A stretch of 5,435 nt of DNA from Gammaproteobacteria bacterium (GTDB taxonomy: Bacteria > Pseudomonadota > Gammaproteobacteria > Thiohalospirales > Thiohalospiraceae): assembly GCA_014762485.1 (NCBI GenBank), contig JABURU010000321.1, positions 1 to 5,435 of the forward strand, read 5' to 3'. The position numbers and the translations under genes are program-made. Each line of letters opens with the position of its first letter. The first letter of the stretch is position 1. A model generated the notes under the pieces. The model was not told where the DNA came from, did not search any database, and saw only the letters and a program-made list of their open reading frames with translations. Positions 1 through 5,435 of this stretch are shown here, piece by piece.

Positions 1-1270
1 GTGCCGCCAACTGTTCGATAGAAGTAAACACCTGGGCATGGGAGCCTATCTCCGTGGCCACTTCGGACAGTGCCCAATTCATACCATCGGCCTGGTAGAG
101 AAAAACTTCATCCGCCAGTTGCAGTGAAGTCGCCAGGGTGGCTTTATGCACCCCCATACGCATGGTATTGGAGCGTGGCTCCAGCAAGGCGATGACACGA
201 GCCTGGCCAACCTGGTCACGCAGGCCCTGCAATGTCGTGGCGATCGCCGTAGGATGATGAGCAAAATCATCATACACACGTATACCGCCAAGCTCACCAC
301 GCAACTCCATGCGGCGGCGTACGTTAACAAACGTCCCCAGCGCATCAATCGCGTGATTAACTGGCACCCCGGCGTGACGGGCCGCGGCTATCGCGGCAAG
401 GCCATTACTGACATTATGATCTCCGATCAACCCCCAGCCAACGGTGCCCTGCAACTCACCCTGCCAGTAGATCTCAAATGCCGAACCATCGGCTTTGCAT
501 TTACGCGCCTGCCAACCATCTGATTCCGATACATCGCTGCTTACCTGAAATAACTCCTGCTGGCTCCAGCAACCCATCTCCAGCATATGCTTAACATTGG
601 TATCATCCGCCGGGCATACCACCAGGCCTTGCGCAGGCACAGTACGAATCTGATGGTGAAACTGACGCTCTATATCCGCCAGACTGTCAAAGATGTCGGC
701 GTGATCAAACTCGAGATTATTGACCACCAGGGTACGCGGACGGTAATGCACAAATTTTGACCGCTTGTCGAAAAAGGCCGTATCGTACTCATCCGCCTCG
801 ACAACAAAAAACGGTAGCTCTCCGGCGCGCGCCGAGACACCGAAGTTTTGCGGCACCCCCCCGATCAGAAACCCGGGGTTCAAACCAGCATACTCCAAGA
901 TCCAGGCCAGCATGCTGGAGGTCGTCGTCTTACCGTGAGTACCAGACACCGCCAACACCCAGCGCCCCTGGAGAATATGCTCGGCCAGCCATTGCGGCCC
1001 TGAGGTATAGGGCAAGCCTCGATTGAGCACAAACTCCACCATAGGATTACCACGTGACATGGCATTACCTATCACCACCATGTCCGGTTCGCTATCCAGA
1101 TGGGCAGGCTCATAACCTTCCATTAAGGTAATGCCCTGCTCTTCCAGCTGGGTACTCATCGGCGGGTATACATTGGCATCCGAGCCACTGACCTCATGCC
1201 CCATCTCTCTTGCCAGTAAGGCGATGCCACCCATGAAGGTGCCGCAAATCCCCAGGATATGAATATGCAT
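1..1270 (-). CDS. mpl: UDP-N-acetylmuramate:L-alanyl-gamma-D-glutamyl-meso-diaminopimelate ligase (Mpl), C-terminus cut off
   Basis: Cytoplasmic ATP-dependent Mur-family ligase that joins recycled murein tripeptide (L-Ala-gamma-D-Glu-meso-DAP) to UDP-MurNAc, bypassing MurC, MurD and MurE. I translated 423 uninterrupted codons from ATG 1270 to the window edge; E. coli Mpl has about 457, so roughly 30-40 residues are missing. Visible landmarks: N-terminal nucleotide-sugar site HILGICGTFMGG (residues 4-15) and GSDANVYPPMST (29-40); ATP P-loop SGTHGKTTT (109-117); EADEYD (158-163); NNLEFDHADIF (184-194); GDHN (283-286); RRRMELRGE (318-326); YDDFAHHPTA (333-342) and EPRSNTM (364-370), which mark the C-terminal ligase domain. 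The GICGTFMGG start and YDDFAHHPTA together separate Mpl from MurC. A GGGGAG ribosome site lies 10 nt upstream, inside the end of the preceding membrane-protein gene, so the two are probably co-transcribed. Identification is near certain; the gene looks intact as far as it is visible. Confidence 0.97.
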   Translation of the reverse strand, partial: MHIHILGICGTFMGGIALLAREMGHEVSGSDANVYPPMSTQLEEQGITLMEGYEPAHLDSEPDMVVIGNAMSRGNPMVEFVLNRGLPYTSGPQWLAEHILQGRWVLAVSGTHGKTTTSSMLAWILEYAGLNPGFLIGGVPQNFGVSARAGELPFFVVEADEYDTAFFDKRSKFVHYRPRTLVVNNLEFDHADIFDSLADIERQFHHQIRTVPAQGLVVCPADDTNVKHMLEMGCWSQQELFQVSSDVSESDGWQARKCKADGSAFEIYWQGELQGTVGWGLIGDHNVSNGLAAIAAARHAGVPVNHAIDALGTFVNVRRRMELRGELGGIRVYDDFAHHPTAIATTLQGLRDQVGQARVIALLEPRSNTMRMGVHKATLATSLQLADEVFLYQADGMNWALSEVATEIGSHAQVFTSIEQLAA

Positions 1271-1276
1271 TTGATT

Positions 1277-1786
1277 CTAACTCCCCGTGCTACCCTGCAG
1301 CATGCCCACCGCCATAATCACCACCATAAAATAAAGGAAGGTCATGCCTAAACCACCGGCAAAAGTAATCTCAAAGGTATGCCGAAAGATGTGGGCCGAG
1401 ACGATATACCCCCAGATAAACAGCAACACACTGGAACTGGATAACAAGGATTCCAGCCCGAGAGCCTGGCCCAATATCAATGCCAGTAATATGCCCACGG
1501 CACTGATGATGACATCACTGCCTAATAACGCTGAGGCACTCTGCTCAAAGCGAGCCAGTTTATTACTTAACAACAGTGCAACACGGATGAAGGCGACCGT
1601 CACCAGCAGACTGGCCAGCTCCATATACAGGGCATGTATCAGGTTCGAAAAGGCACTGCCGTAGAGCGTACCTACCAACAGGTGCATCAACAAAACCCAC
1701 GGCAGGATACTTTTCCCGGCAGGTATATCTTGCGGCCCATCACGTAATAGACAGATATACCAAAGCGTTCGTATCAATTGCAGCAA
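1277..1786 (-). CDS. Hypothetical polytopic inner-membrane protein upstream of mpl
   Basis: Function unknown. From the proposed TTG start (1786) the product is 169 residues. It opens with a short polar/amphipathic stretch containing CLLRDGPQDIPAG, a motif I loosely associate with uncharacterised gammaproteobacterial membrane proteins. About five hydrophobic segments follow, near residues 27-47, 53-75, 92-109, 118-136 and 144-164, which suggests an integral inner-membrane protein of Yip1-like size and shape; that family link is only an impression. An in-frame ATG exists at 1825, but its first residues (YYVCRCKQPGK) look non-native and it falls in the likely promoter. AGGA at 1793-1796 sits 6 nt before the TTG, so I prefer TTG. 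The TAG stop lies 6 nt before mpl, indicating a shared transcript and perhaps a role connected with muropeptide recycling (inference only). That it is a real gene is supported by hydrophobicity and operon position. Confidence 0.8.
   Translation of the reverse strand: MLQLIRTLWYICLLRDGPQDIPAGKSILPWVLLMHLLVGTLYGSAFSNLIHALYMELASLLVTVAFIRVALLLSNKLARFEQSASALLGSDVIISAVGILLALILGQALGLESLLSSSSVLLFIWGYIVSAHIFRHTFEITFAGGLGMTFLYFMVVIMAVGMLQGSTGS
1281..1286 (-). promoter_or_regulatory. Ribosome binding site of mpl
   Basis: Minus-strand GGGGAG, 10 nt before the mpl ATG when counted from GGAG. It overlaps the last codons of the upstream membrane-protein gene, so mpl translation can begin right where the upstream gene ends. 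Confidence 0.55.
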
Positions 1787-1789
1787 TGT

Positions 1790-1833
1790 CTTTCCTGGCT
1801 GTTTACATCGGCATACATAATACATGGTAAACT
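1790..1833. promoter_or_regulatory. Candidate divergent promoter region between the mpl operon and rnd
   Basis: All outward transcription of both operons must start near here. The AT-rich core TACATAATACAT (1814-1825) offers a -10-like CATAAT on the plus strand (1816-1821) and TATTAT on the minus strand (1817-1822), superimposed on each other. No good -35 box sits at 16-18 nt from either; TTTACA (1802-1807) is 20 nt from TAAACT (1828-1833), which is too far for a standard sigma-70 site. The location is supported by gene layout, but the exact boxes are weak. Confidence 0.3.
1793..1796 (-). promoter_or_regulatory. Ribosome binding site deciding a TTG start
   Basis: On the minus strand AGGA (within CAGGAAAG) lies 6 nt before TTG 1784-1786, a normal Shine-Dalgarno distance. 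The in-frame ATG at 1825 has no purine-rich sequence at the right spacing (GAGTTTACC precedes it). This supports TTG as the start of the membrane protein gene ahead of mpl. Confidence 0.45.
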
Positions 1834-1864
1834 CGGCACAGACACTTTTTACCCTGGCGAACGA

Positions 1865-3010
1865 ATGTCATACCTATATATCGAAACCGAATCTGCGTTA
1901 CAAGAGTTATGCGCTCAACTAAGCCATAGCAACTGGATTACCCTGGACACCGAATTCATTCGTGAAGAGAGTTATTATCCACAGCTATGCCTGGTTCAAG
2001 TAGCCAACGAAGAAGTGGTTGCCTGCATCGATCCCATCGCCATCACCGATCTATCGCCACTGCATGCGCTGCTACACAACCCAAAGATTACCAAGGTACT
2101 GCATGCCGCGCGCCAGGATCTGGAAATCTTCTGGCAATTATCCGGTCAGGTCCCGGCGCCGATTTATGATAGCCAGATTGCCGCAGCACTGTTAGGGCAG
2201 GGCGAGCAAATCGGATACGGCAACCTGGTCCAGCTCATGCTCAACATCGAGCTGGACAAGGCGCATAGTCGTACTGACTGGTCACAACGCCCCCTGAGCC
2301 CGGAACAGCTTGAATATGCCGCTGACGATGTACGGCATTTGCGCGAAATCTATAAACAACAAATCGTCGAGCTGGAAAAATTGCAACGCCTGCCGTGGCT
2401 CAATGAAGACTTTGACCTGCTAACCGATACACAGCTTTATGACCCTCCCAGCGAAGACAGCTGGCGCCGCATCAAGGGCAACCAGCGCCTGAAAGGTGAA
2501 CAACTGGCTATCCTGCAACTACTAGCAAAGTGGCGAGAGGATCTGGCGAGAGAGCGTAACCGTCCTCGCCGCTGGATTCTAGCCGATGAAGTGCTCATAG
2601 AGATTTGTCGCCTGCGGCCACTAAGTACTGATAAACTAAAACGTATGCGCGGCCTGAATGATAAAAAGTTACAGCAGTACGGCCAAACCATTATATCCCT
2701 GGTGGAACAGGCCAAGCGCCTGCCCAAAGGACAATGGCCTATCCTGGAAAACCGTAACAAGCTCAATATCCAGCAGGAAGCCACGCTGGATGTAGTACAG
2801 GGCATGCTCAAACTATGTGCTCATAATCATAAAATCAGCCCCAACAGCCTGGCGACGCGCAAGGAACTGGAGGCGTTTATGTTGCAACAGGAGTCACCAT
2901 TGCGGCATGGCTGGCGGCATGAGCTGTGCGGACAAAGCATCGAAAAATTGCTATCTGGTGAGCTCTGTATCACCATAGCTGAAGGTAAAATAACAACCGC
3001 AACCGGATGA
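1865..3010 (+). CDS. rnd: Ribonuclease D (3'-5' exoribonuclease of tRNA maturation)
   Basis: Cytoplasmic exonuclease that trims 3' ends of tRNA precursors and other small RNAs. The 381-residue product matches the family length (E. coli 375). The DEDDy active site is complete: D28 and E30 in LDTEF, D85 in HAARQDLE, and Y151/D155 in YAADDV, the same numbers as in E. coli when ATG 1865 is used. This chooses that start over an in-frame ATG at 1778 that would add 29 unrelated residues. An HRDC domain follows at about residues 210-290 (LKGEQLAILQLLAKWRE, then the LNDKKLQQYG region), and a C-terminal segment (HKISPNSLATRKEL, HGWRHEL) parallels the second HRDC-like part of E. coli RNase D. The region before the ATG (CCCTGGCGAACGA) lacks a strong Shine-Dalgarno, suggesting modest translation. 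It overlaps the next gene by 4 nt. Confidence 0.96.
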   Translation: MSYLYIETESALQELCAQLSHSNWITLDTEFIREESYYPQLCLVQVANEEVVACIDPIAITDLSPLHALLHNPKITKVLHAARQDLEIFWQLSGQVPAPIYDSQIAAALLGQGEQIGYGNLVQLMLNIELDKAHSRTDWSQRPLSPEQLEYAADDVRHLREIYKQQIVELEKLQRLPWLNEDFDLLTDTQLYDPPSEDSWRRIKGNQRLKGEQLAILQLLAKWREDLARERNRPRRWILADEVLIEICRLRPLSTDKLKRMRGLNDKKLQQYGQTIISLVEQAKRLPKGQWPILENRNKLNIQQEATLDVVQGMLKLCAHNHKISPNSLATRKELEAFMLQQESPLRHGWRHELCGQSIEKLLSGELCITIAEGKITTATG

Positions 3011-4173
3011 TGGCACAAGCGCCCAATAATCATTATCCCTGGCGTCAAGGAAACCGCTTTCGCCTGCTCTACGATGGCATTGCCTTCTACCCGGCCATGC
3101 TGGAGGCCATACAACAGGCACAGGACTACATTCTGCTGGAGATGTACCTGATCGAGTCTGGAGAAATTGCCGAGCAATTTATTCAGGCCCTGCAGGAGGC
3201 AGCTAATCGTGGTGTTCGTATCTATATCATTATCGACGATCTGGGCAGCATTCATTTTCACGCCCATGATCGTCTCCGCCTCCAGTCCCCCAATATTCAA
3301 CTCTATATCTATAACCCGCTCCGCCTCCGCCGCTGGTTGACCAACGTCTACCGTGATCACCGCAAACAACTCACAGTAGATGGACGCATCACCTTTACCG
3401 GCGGCATGGGTATATCGGATGTGTTTTATCAGGGTCATGAAAACCCCTGGCGAGAAACCGTGTTACAGATTGAAGGCGAGATGATCAATGACTGGCAGCA
3501 ATTATTTATCCAGCAGTGGCAGCACTGGATGGGAGAGACTATTGTCACCCGTGCAGCCCTGGCGCTTGCTGAGCAACAGAAGGGACGGCTATTATCGACC
3601 CGAGGCGGTGATCGGCTGGAGCTCAAGCGCTCGCTAATACAGCAAATTCGTCGTAGCCAGTCTCGTATCTGGATCACTACTGCTTACTTCATGCCTTCAC
3701 GTAAGGTTCGACGCGAATTACGGCTAGCGGTTCAGCGCGGGGTCGATGTACGACTGCTTTTACCCGGCCATCATACCGACCATCCCTCGGTACGATATGC
3801 CGGCCGACGCTACTACCGTAAATTATTAGAAGGCAAGGTTCGTATCTTTGAATATCAACCCAGCTTCATTCACGCCAAGGTCATTATCTGCGATGACTGG
3901 CTCACGGTAGGTTCAGCCAATTTTGATCGCTGGTCATTTCGCTGGGCACTGGAAGCAAATCAGGAAATTGACTCGCCGTTATTTTCCCAGCAGGCAGCTC
4001 AACAGTTCCTGCTGGATCAAAAAGCCGCTAATGAAATACACTTGCATGACTGGCTAAACCGCTCACTCTGGCAACGTATGCATGAGTGGCTATGGGGAAG
4101 AGTAGATCGCATAATGGAATTTACCCATAAACGCTCCCATTTGGCCCGCAAGAACCCTTACCGAAGAAAATAG
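3007..4173 (+). CDS. clsB: Phospholipase D family protein, cardiolipin synthase B-like
   Basis: Probable phosphatidyltransferase making cardiolipin from phosphatidylglycerol (or PG plus PE) at the inner face of the cytoplasmic membrane. The 388-residue product has two PLD half-domains, each with a full HxKx4D catalytic motif: H118/K120/D125 (DHRKQLTVDGR) and H289/K291/D296 (FIHAKVIICDDW, followed by VGSANFDRWS). The opening WRQGNRFRLLYDGIAFYP and the later TAYFMPSRKVRREL resemble E. coli ClsB (413 residues). Like ClsB it has no N-terminal transmembrane helices, unlike ClsA; the very basic end (KRSHLARKNPYRRK) may help membrane contact. The ATG lies within ATGA, where TGA ends rnd, and no strong ribosome site precedes it, so translation is probably coupled to rnd. 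A second ATG directly follows and could be the true start. Membership in the PLD superfamily is certain; cardiolipin synthesis rather than another PLD reaction is inferred from similarity. Confidence 0.85.
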   Translation: MMAQAPNNHYPWRQGNRFRLLYDGIAFYPAMLEAIQQAQDYILLEMYLIESGEIAEQFIQALQEAANRGVRIYIIIDDLGSIHFHAHDRLRLQSPNIQLYIYNPLRLRRWLTNVYRDHRKQLTVDGRITFTGGMGISDVFYQGHENPWRETVLQIEGEMINDWQQLFIQQWQHWMGETIVTRAALALAEQQKGRLLSTRGGDRLELKRSLIQQIRRSQSRIWITTAYFMPSRKVRRELRLAVQRGVDVRLLLPGHHTDHPSVRYAGRRYYRKLLEGKVRIFEYQPSFIHAKVIICDDWLTVGSANFDRWSFRWALEANQEIDSPLFSQQAAQQFLLDQKAANEIHLHDWLNRSLWQRMHEWLWGRVDRIMEFTHKRSHLARKNPYRRK

Positions 4174-4260
4174 CCTATATGGGCAGCTCAAGATGTGGCG
4201 AAAAGTTGTCGATAGCATCTCACTACAATGAATAAACGGTTCTCATTATAGAGTCTATAG

Positions 4261-4290
4261 TTGGAGTCAAACTCAGAGACAGGCTATAGT
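4261..4290 (+). promoter_or_regulatory. Candidate sigma-70 promoter of the exported-protein gene
   Basis: TTGGAG (4261-4266) and TATAGT (4285-4290) are separated by 18 nt, a reasonable sigma-70 match. Transcription would begin near 4296, about 23 nt before ATG 4319. The spacer carries a small perfect dyad, GAGT-CAA-ACTC (4264-4274), and CTATAGT occurs both at 4255-4261 and over the -10 box (4284-4290). These could be operator half-sites but are short enough to be chance. Confidence 0.45.
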
Positions 4291-4318
4291 GAGGGCAGTG
4301 CATACGAAGAGAACAACA

Positions 4319-4843
4319 ATGCAGCGTATTATTACCACGGTTTTGCTTACCCTCGGTTTTACACTTCCCGCCCTGGCAGATGTCCCCAAGGCACTGGTAT
4401 TTCCCCAGCCCTCTGCAGAAGTGGCACACCTTTGTCAGTCTATAACGGCACTTCTGGCCAGTACCGGCAAAGAGTTAGAAGAGAAGCTGGGTAAGGCGGA
4501 CAAAGTTGAAAAAGTACCGATGACAAACCGTCATGATCCCAAGGCCAAGGATTCACGCAATATGTACCGTTATAGTGATGGCATGGTTTCCATCTATACG
4601 GTACCCAAGATGAACGCCAGCTATCTGGAAGCGGCAATATTTACACAAAACTTCTGGCCCGACAGTATCCCGAGCTACATCGGAAAAACCGCGGCGCAAA
4701 TAAAGCAGCTACTGGGTAAGCCAGATGAAGTCGACAATGAGCGCATCGCTTATTACTGTTCTTATGAAACCAATGACAGCATTAATTTCCTGTTGAAGGA
4801 ACAGCGTGTTTACCGCATGGTGCTAAGAAATATTATTGAATAA
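4319..4843 (+). CDS. Exported protein with two tandem BamE/SmpA-like units
   Basis: Function unknown. From ATG 4319 the product is 174 residues and starts with a classic Sec signal peptide (MQRIITTVLL..., probable cleavage after ALA at residue 20), giving a mature periplasmic protein of about 154 residues. There is no lipobox cysteine, so it is soluble rather than a lipoprotein. Two parts look alike: residues 50-108 (GKELEEKLGKADKVE, then a YRYSDGMVSIYTVPKM strand region) and 122-172 (GKTAAQIKQLLGKPDEVD, then YYCSYETNDSINFLL and VYRMVLRNI). The pattern G-x-helix-LGKPDxV followed by paired aromatic beta strands is characteristic of the BamE/SmpA fold. C39 and C147 remain in the mature chain and could form a disulfide. 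A GTG ten codons upstream is in frame but lies within the -10 box and would spoil the signal peptide. A weak AAGAG (4307-4311) sits 7 nt before the ATG. It ends 4 nt from the convergent acyltransferase gene. Confidence 0.8.
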   Translation: MQRIITTVLLTLGFTLPALADVPKALVFPQPSAEVAHLCQSITALLASTGKELEEKLGKADKVEKVPMTNRHDPKAKDSRNMYRYSDGMVSIYTVPKMNASYLEAAIFTQNFWPDSIPSYIGKTAAQIKQLLGKPDEVDNERIAYYCSYETNDSINFLLKEQRVYRMVLRNIIE

Positions 4844-4847
4844 GTGA

Positions 4848-5435
4848 TTAATCGACTTTACGACGTTTATAGATATTCATACACGGTCGTTCGATCAGCA
4901 TATAAAGTATATAACTAAATTTCATACTAAATAGCACACCTAGTCCGGCCGCCATCATCGCTGTGCTTACTGATAGCTCTGTCAGCTCCAGTTTTCCATC
5001 CAGTATCACATAATATGCAACCGCCAAGAATGGTATATGGAATAAATACATCGAGTAAGCCGACTGGGCAACGGGGTACCAGATGCGTAACGACAGCAGC
5101 CAGTTTAACTAGGCTTAGAGAAAACAGATTGCGGTACCAGGCAAGGTAATGCATATGCTGTACAGGATCATGCGGCAAGTTGGGATTAAAGCTGGAGACA
5201 GAAGTCACCTTCCAGATCACCCACATGGAAACAAGCGCCAGCGCACTCCACCAAACCGCATAACGTTGTAGTAAAGTTCTTACTCTGTCCGAATGGTAGT
5301 AATAAAGATAGGCCATCATCATACCGATGATGAGCGGCCCCATACGAGTTGTATATTCAACAAAACTGAAGCTGCCAACGAACACCACAGTGACGAAGAC
5401 AGAGGATATAGAGAAGATAAAAAAAAAAAAACAAA
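4848..5435 (-). CDS. Acyltransferase 3 family membrane protein (OafA/OpgC type), C-terminal part, frameshifted
   Basis: Only the last part of the gene is present, running in from the right edge. Members of this family are multi-pass inner-membrane enzymes that transfer acetyl or other acyl groups to surface sugars such as O-antigen or exopolysaccharide. Visible here, in order: a hydrophobic segment from the edge (about 5435-5367), TRMGPLIIGMMMAYLYYY, a helix around WWSALALVSMWVIW, then NLFSLSLV. At 5104-5106 the frame breaks; in the other frame the protein continues as WLLSLRIWYPVAQSAYSMYLFHIP and ends with YMLIERPCMNIYKRRKVD. The SMYLFHIPFL helix and the IERP ending are typical of this family's C-terminus. 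Removing one A from the AAA at the break gives a continuous reading. As written, the first frame would read 59 unrelated residues and stop at 4927. This may be a pseudogene or a sequencing error near a contig end. The family is likely; the substrate is unknown. Confidence 0.7.
5104..5106 (-). other. Probable one-base frameshift in the acyltransferase gene
   Basis: The minus-strand reading GTT AAA CTG GCT leaves the family reading frame here; GTT AAC TGG CTG restores it. A TAG in the downstream frame just before this point (minus-strand CC-TAG-TTA-AAC) confines the shift to a few bases. There is no long slippery run, so programmed frameshifting is unlikely. Confidence 0.7.
5419..5435. other. 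A-rich homopolymer at the window edge
   Basis: Thirteen consecutive A's (5419-5431) followed by CAAA. In the acyltransferase frame they read as a string of phenylalanines inside a hydrophobic segment, so they could be genuine, but a homopolymer at the very end of a sequence often reflects a read or assembly end of low accuracy. Confidence 0.5.

Noticed and set aside
146..523. Plus-strand open frame of 125 codons
   Set aside because: Lies wholly antisense to mpl, whose frame carries all family motifs; the translation is low-complexity and resembles nothing known.
841..860. Run of seven C's in mpl as a possible frameshift
   Set aside because: The frame reads through cleanly as LIGGVPQNFG, which matches E. 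coli Mpl, so no shift occurs.
757..1026. Plus-strand open frame rich in Arg and Pro
   Set aside because: Antisense shadow of mpl; composition typical of a wrong frame.
1344..1664. Plus-strand open frame of 106 codons
   Set aside because: Antisense to the hydrophobic membrane-protein gene, which has a far more protein-like sequence and a good operon position.
1778..1864. 29-residue N-terminal extension of RNase D from ATG 1778
   Set aside because: Runs through the divergent promoter region and would displace the active-site numbering, which otherwise matches E. coli exactly.
2437..2811. Minus-strand open frame of 124 codons inside rnd
   Set aside because: Ser/Arg-rich shadow of rnd, opposite the linker and HRDC regions.
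2827..3438. Minus-strand open frame of 203 codons across the rnd-clsB junction
   Set aside because: Long and reasonably protein-like, but it opposes two genes with complete active-site motifs and has no recognisable domain; a shadow is the simpler explanation.
4174..4260. Possible terminator or small RNA after the cardiolipin synthase-like gene
   Set aside because: I found no convincing inverted repeat followed by T's; only short partial palindromes such as CTATAG.
5095..5115. Programmed ribosomal frameshift in the acyltransferase gene
   Set aside because: No slippery heptamer, no downstream hairpin evident, and only an AAA triplet; this family is not known to use recoding.
1..5435. Mobile element, CRISPR array, tRNA or rRNA
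   Set aside because: No terminal inverted repeats, spaced repeats, transposase or cloverleaf-like sequence seen on either strand.

Overview
The window reads as a chromosomal stretch of a gammaproteobacterium. This is inferred from the close resemblance of Mpl, RNase D and the cardiolipin-synthase-like protein to their E. coli counterparts, including nearly identical active-site numbering in RNase D and Mpl. I see no phage, plasmid, IS, CRISPR or RNA gene. The right edge ends in a run of 13 A's, which looks like a contig end.

Layout, left to right. (1) Positions 1-1270, minus strand: mpl, the murein tripeptide ligase of cell-wall recycling. It has 423 complete codons and its C-terminus is cut off by the window edge. 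(2) Positions 1277-1786, minus strand: a small polytopic membrane protein of unknown function, 6 nt upstream of mpl and presumably in the same transcript. It probably starts at a TTG. (3) A short divergent promoter region, about 1787-1864. (4) Positions 1865-3010, plus strand: rnd (RNase D). (5) Positions 3007-4173, plus strand: a two-HKD-motif phospholipase D family protein resembling cardiolipin synthase B, overlapping rnd by the 4-nt ATGA junction. (6) Positions 4319-4843, plus strand: an exported protein of 174 residues with its own promoter. It appears to contain two tandem BamE/SmpA-like units. (7) Positions 4848-5435, minus strand: the C-terminal part of a membrane acyltransferase (acyltransferase 3 family), convergent with gene 6, interrupted by a one-base frameshift and open at the window edge.

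The genes share a loose envelope theme: peptidoglycan recycling, membrane lipid synthesis, an exported small protein and a surface-glycan acyltransferase. RNase D is the exception, and its tight coupling to a phospholipid enzyme is the least expected arrangement here. Nothing in the window is clearly a new multi-gene system. The best leads are the rnd-clsB coupling, the duplicated BamE-like fold, and the unknown membrane protein ahead of mpl.
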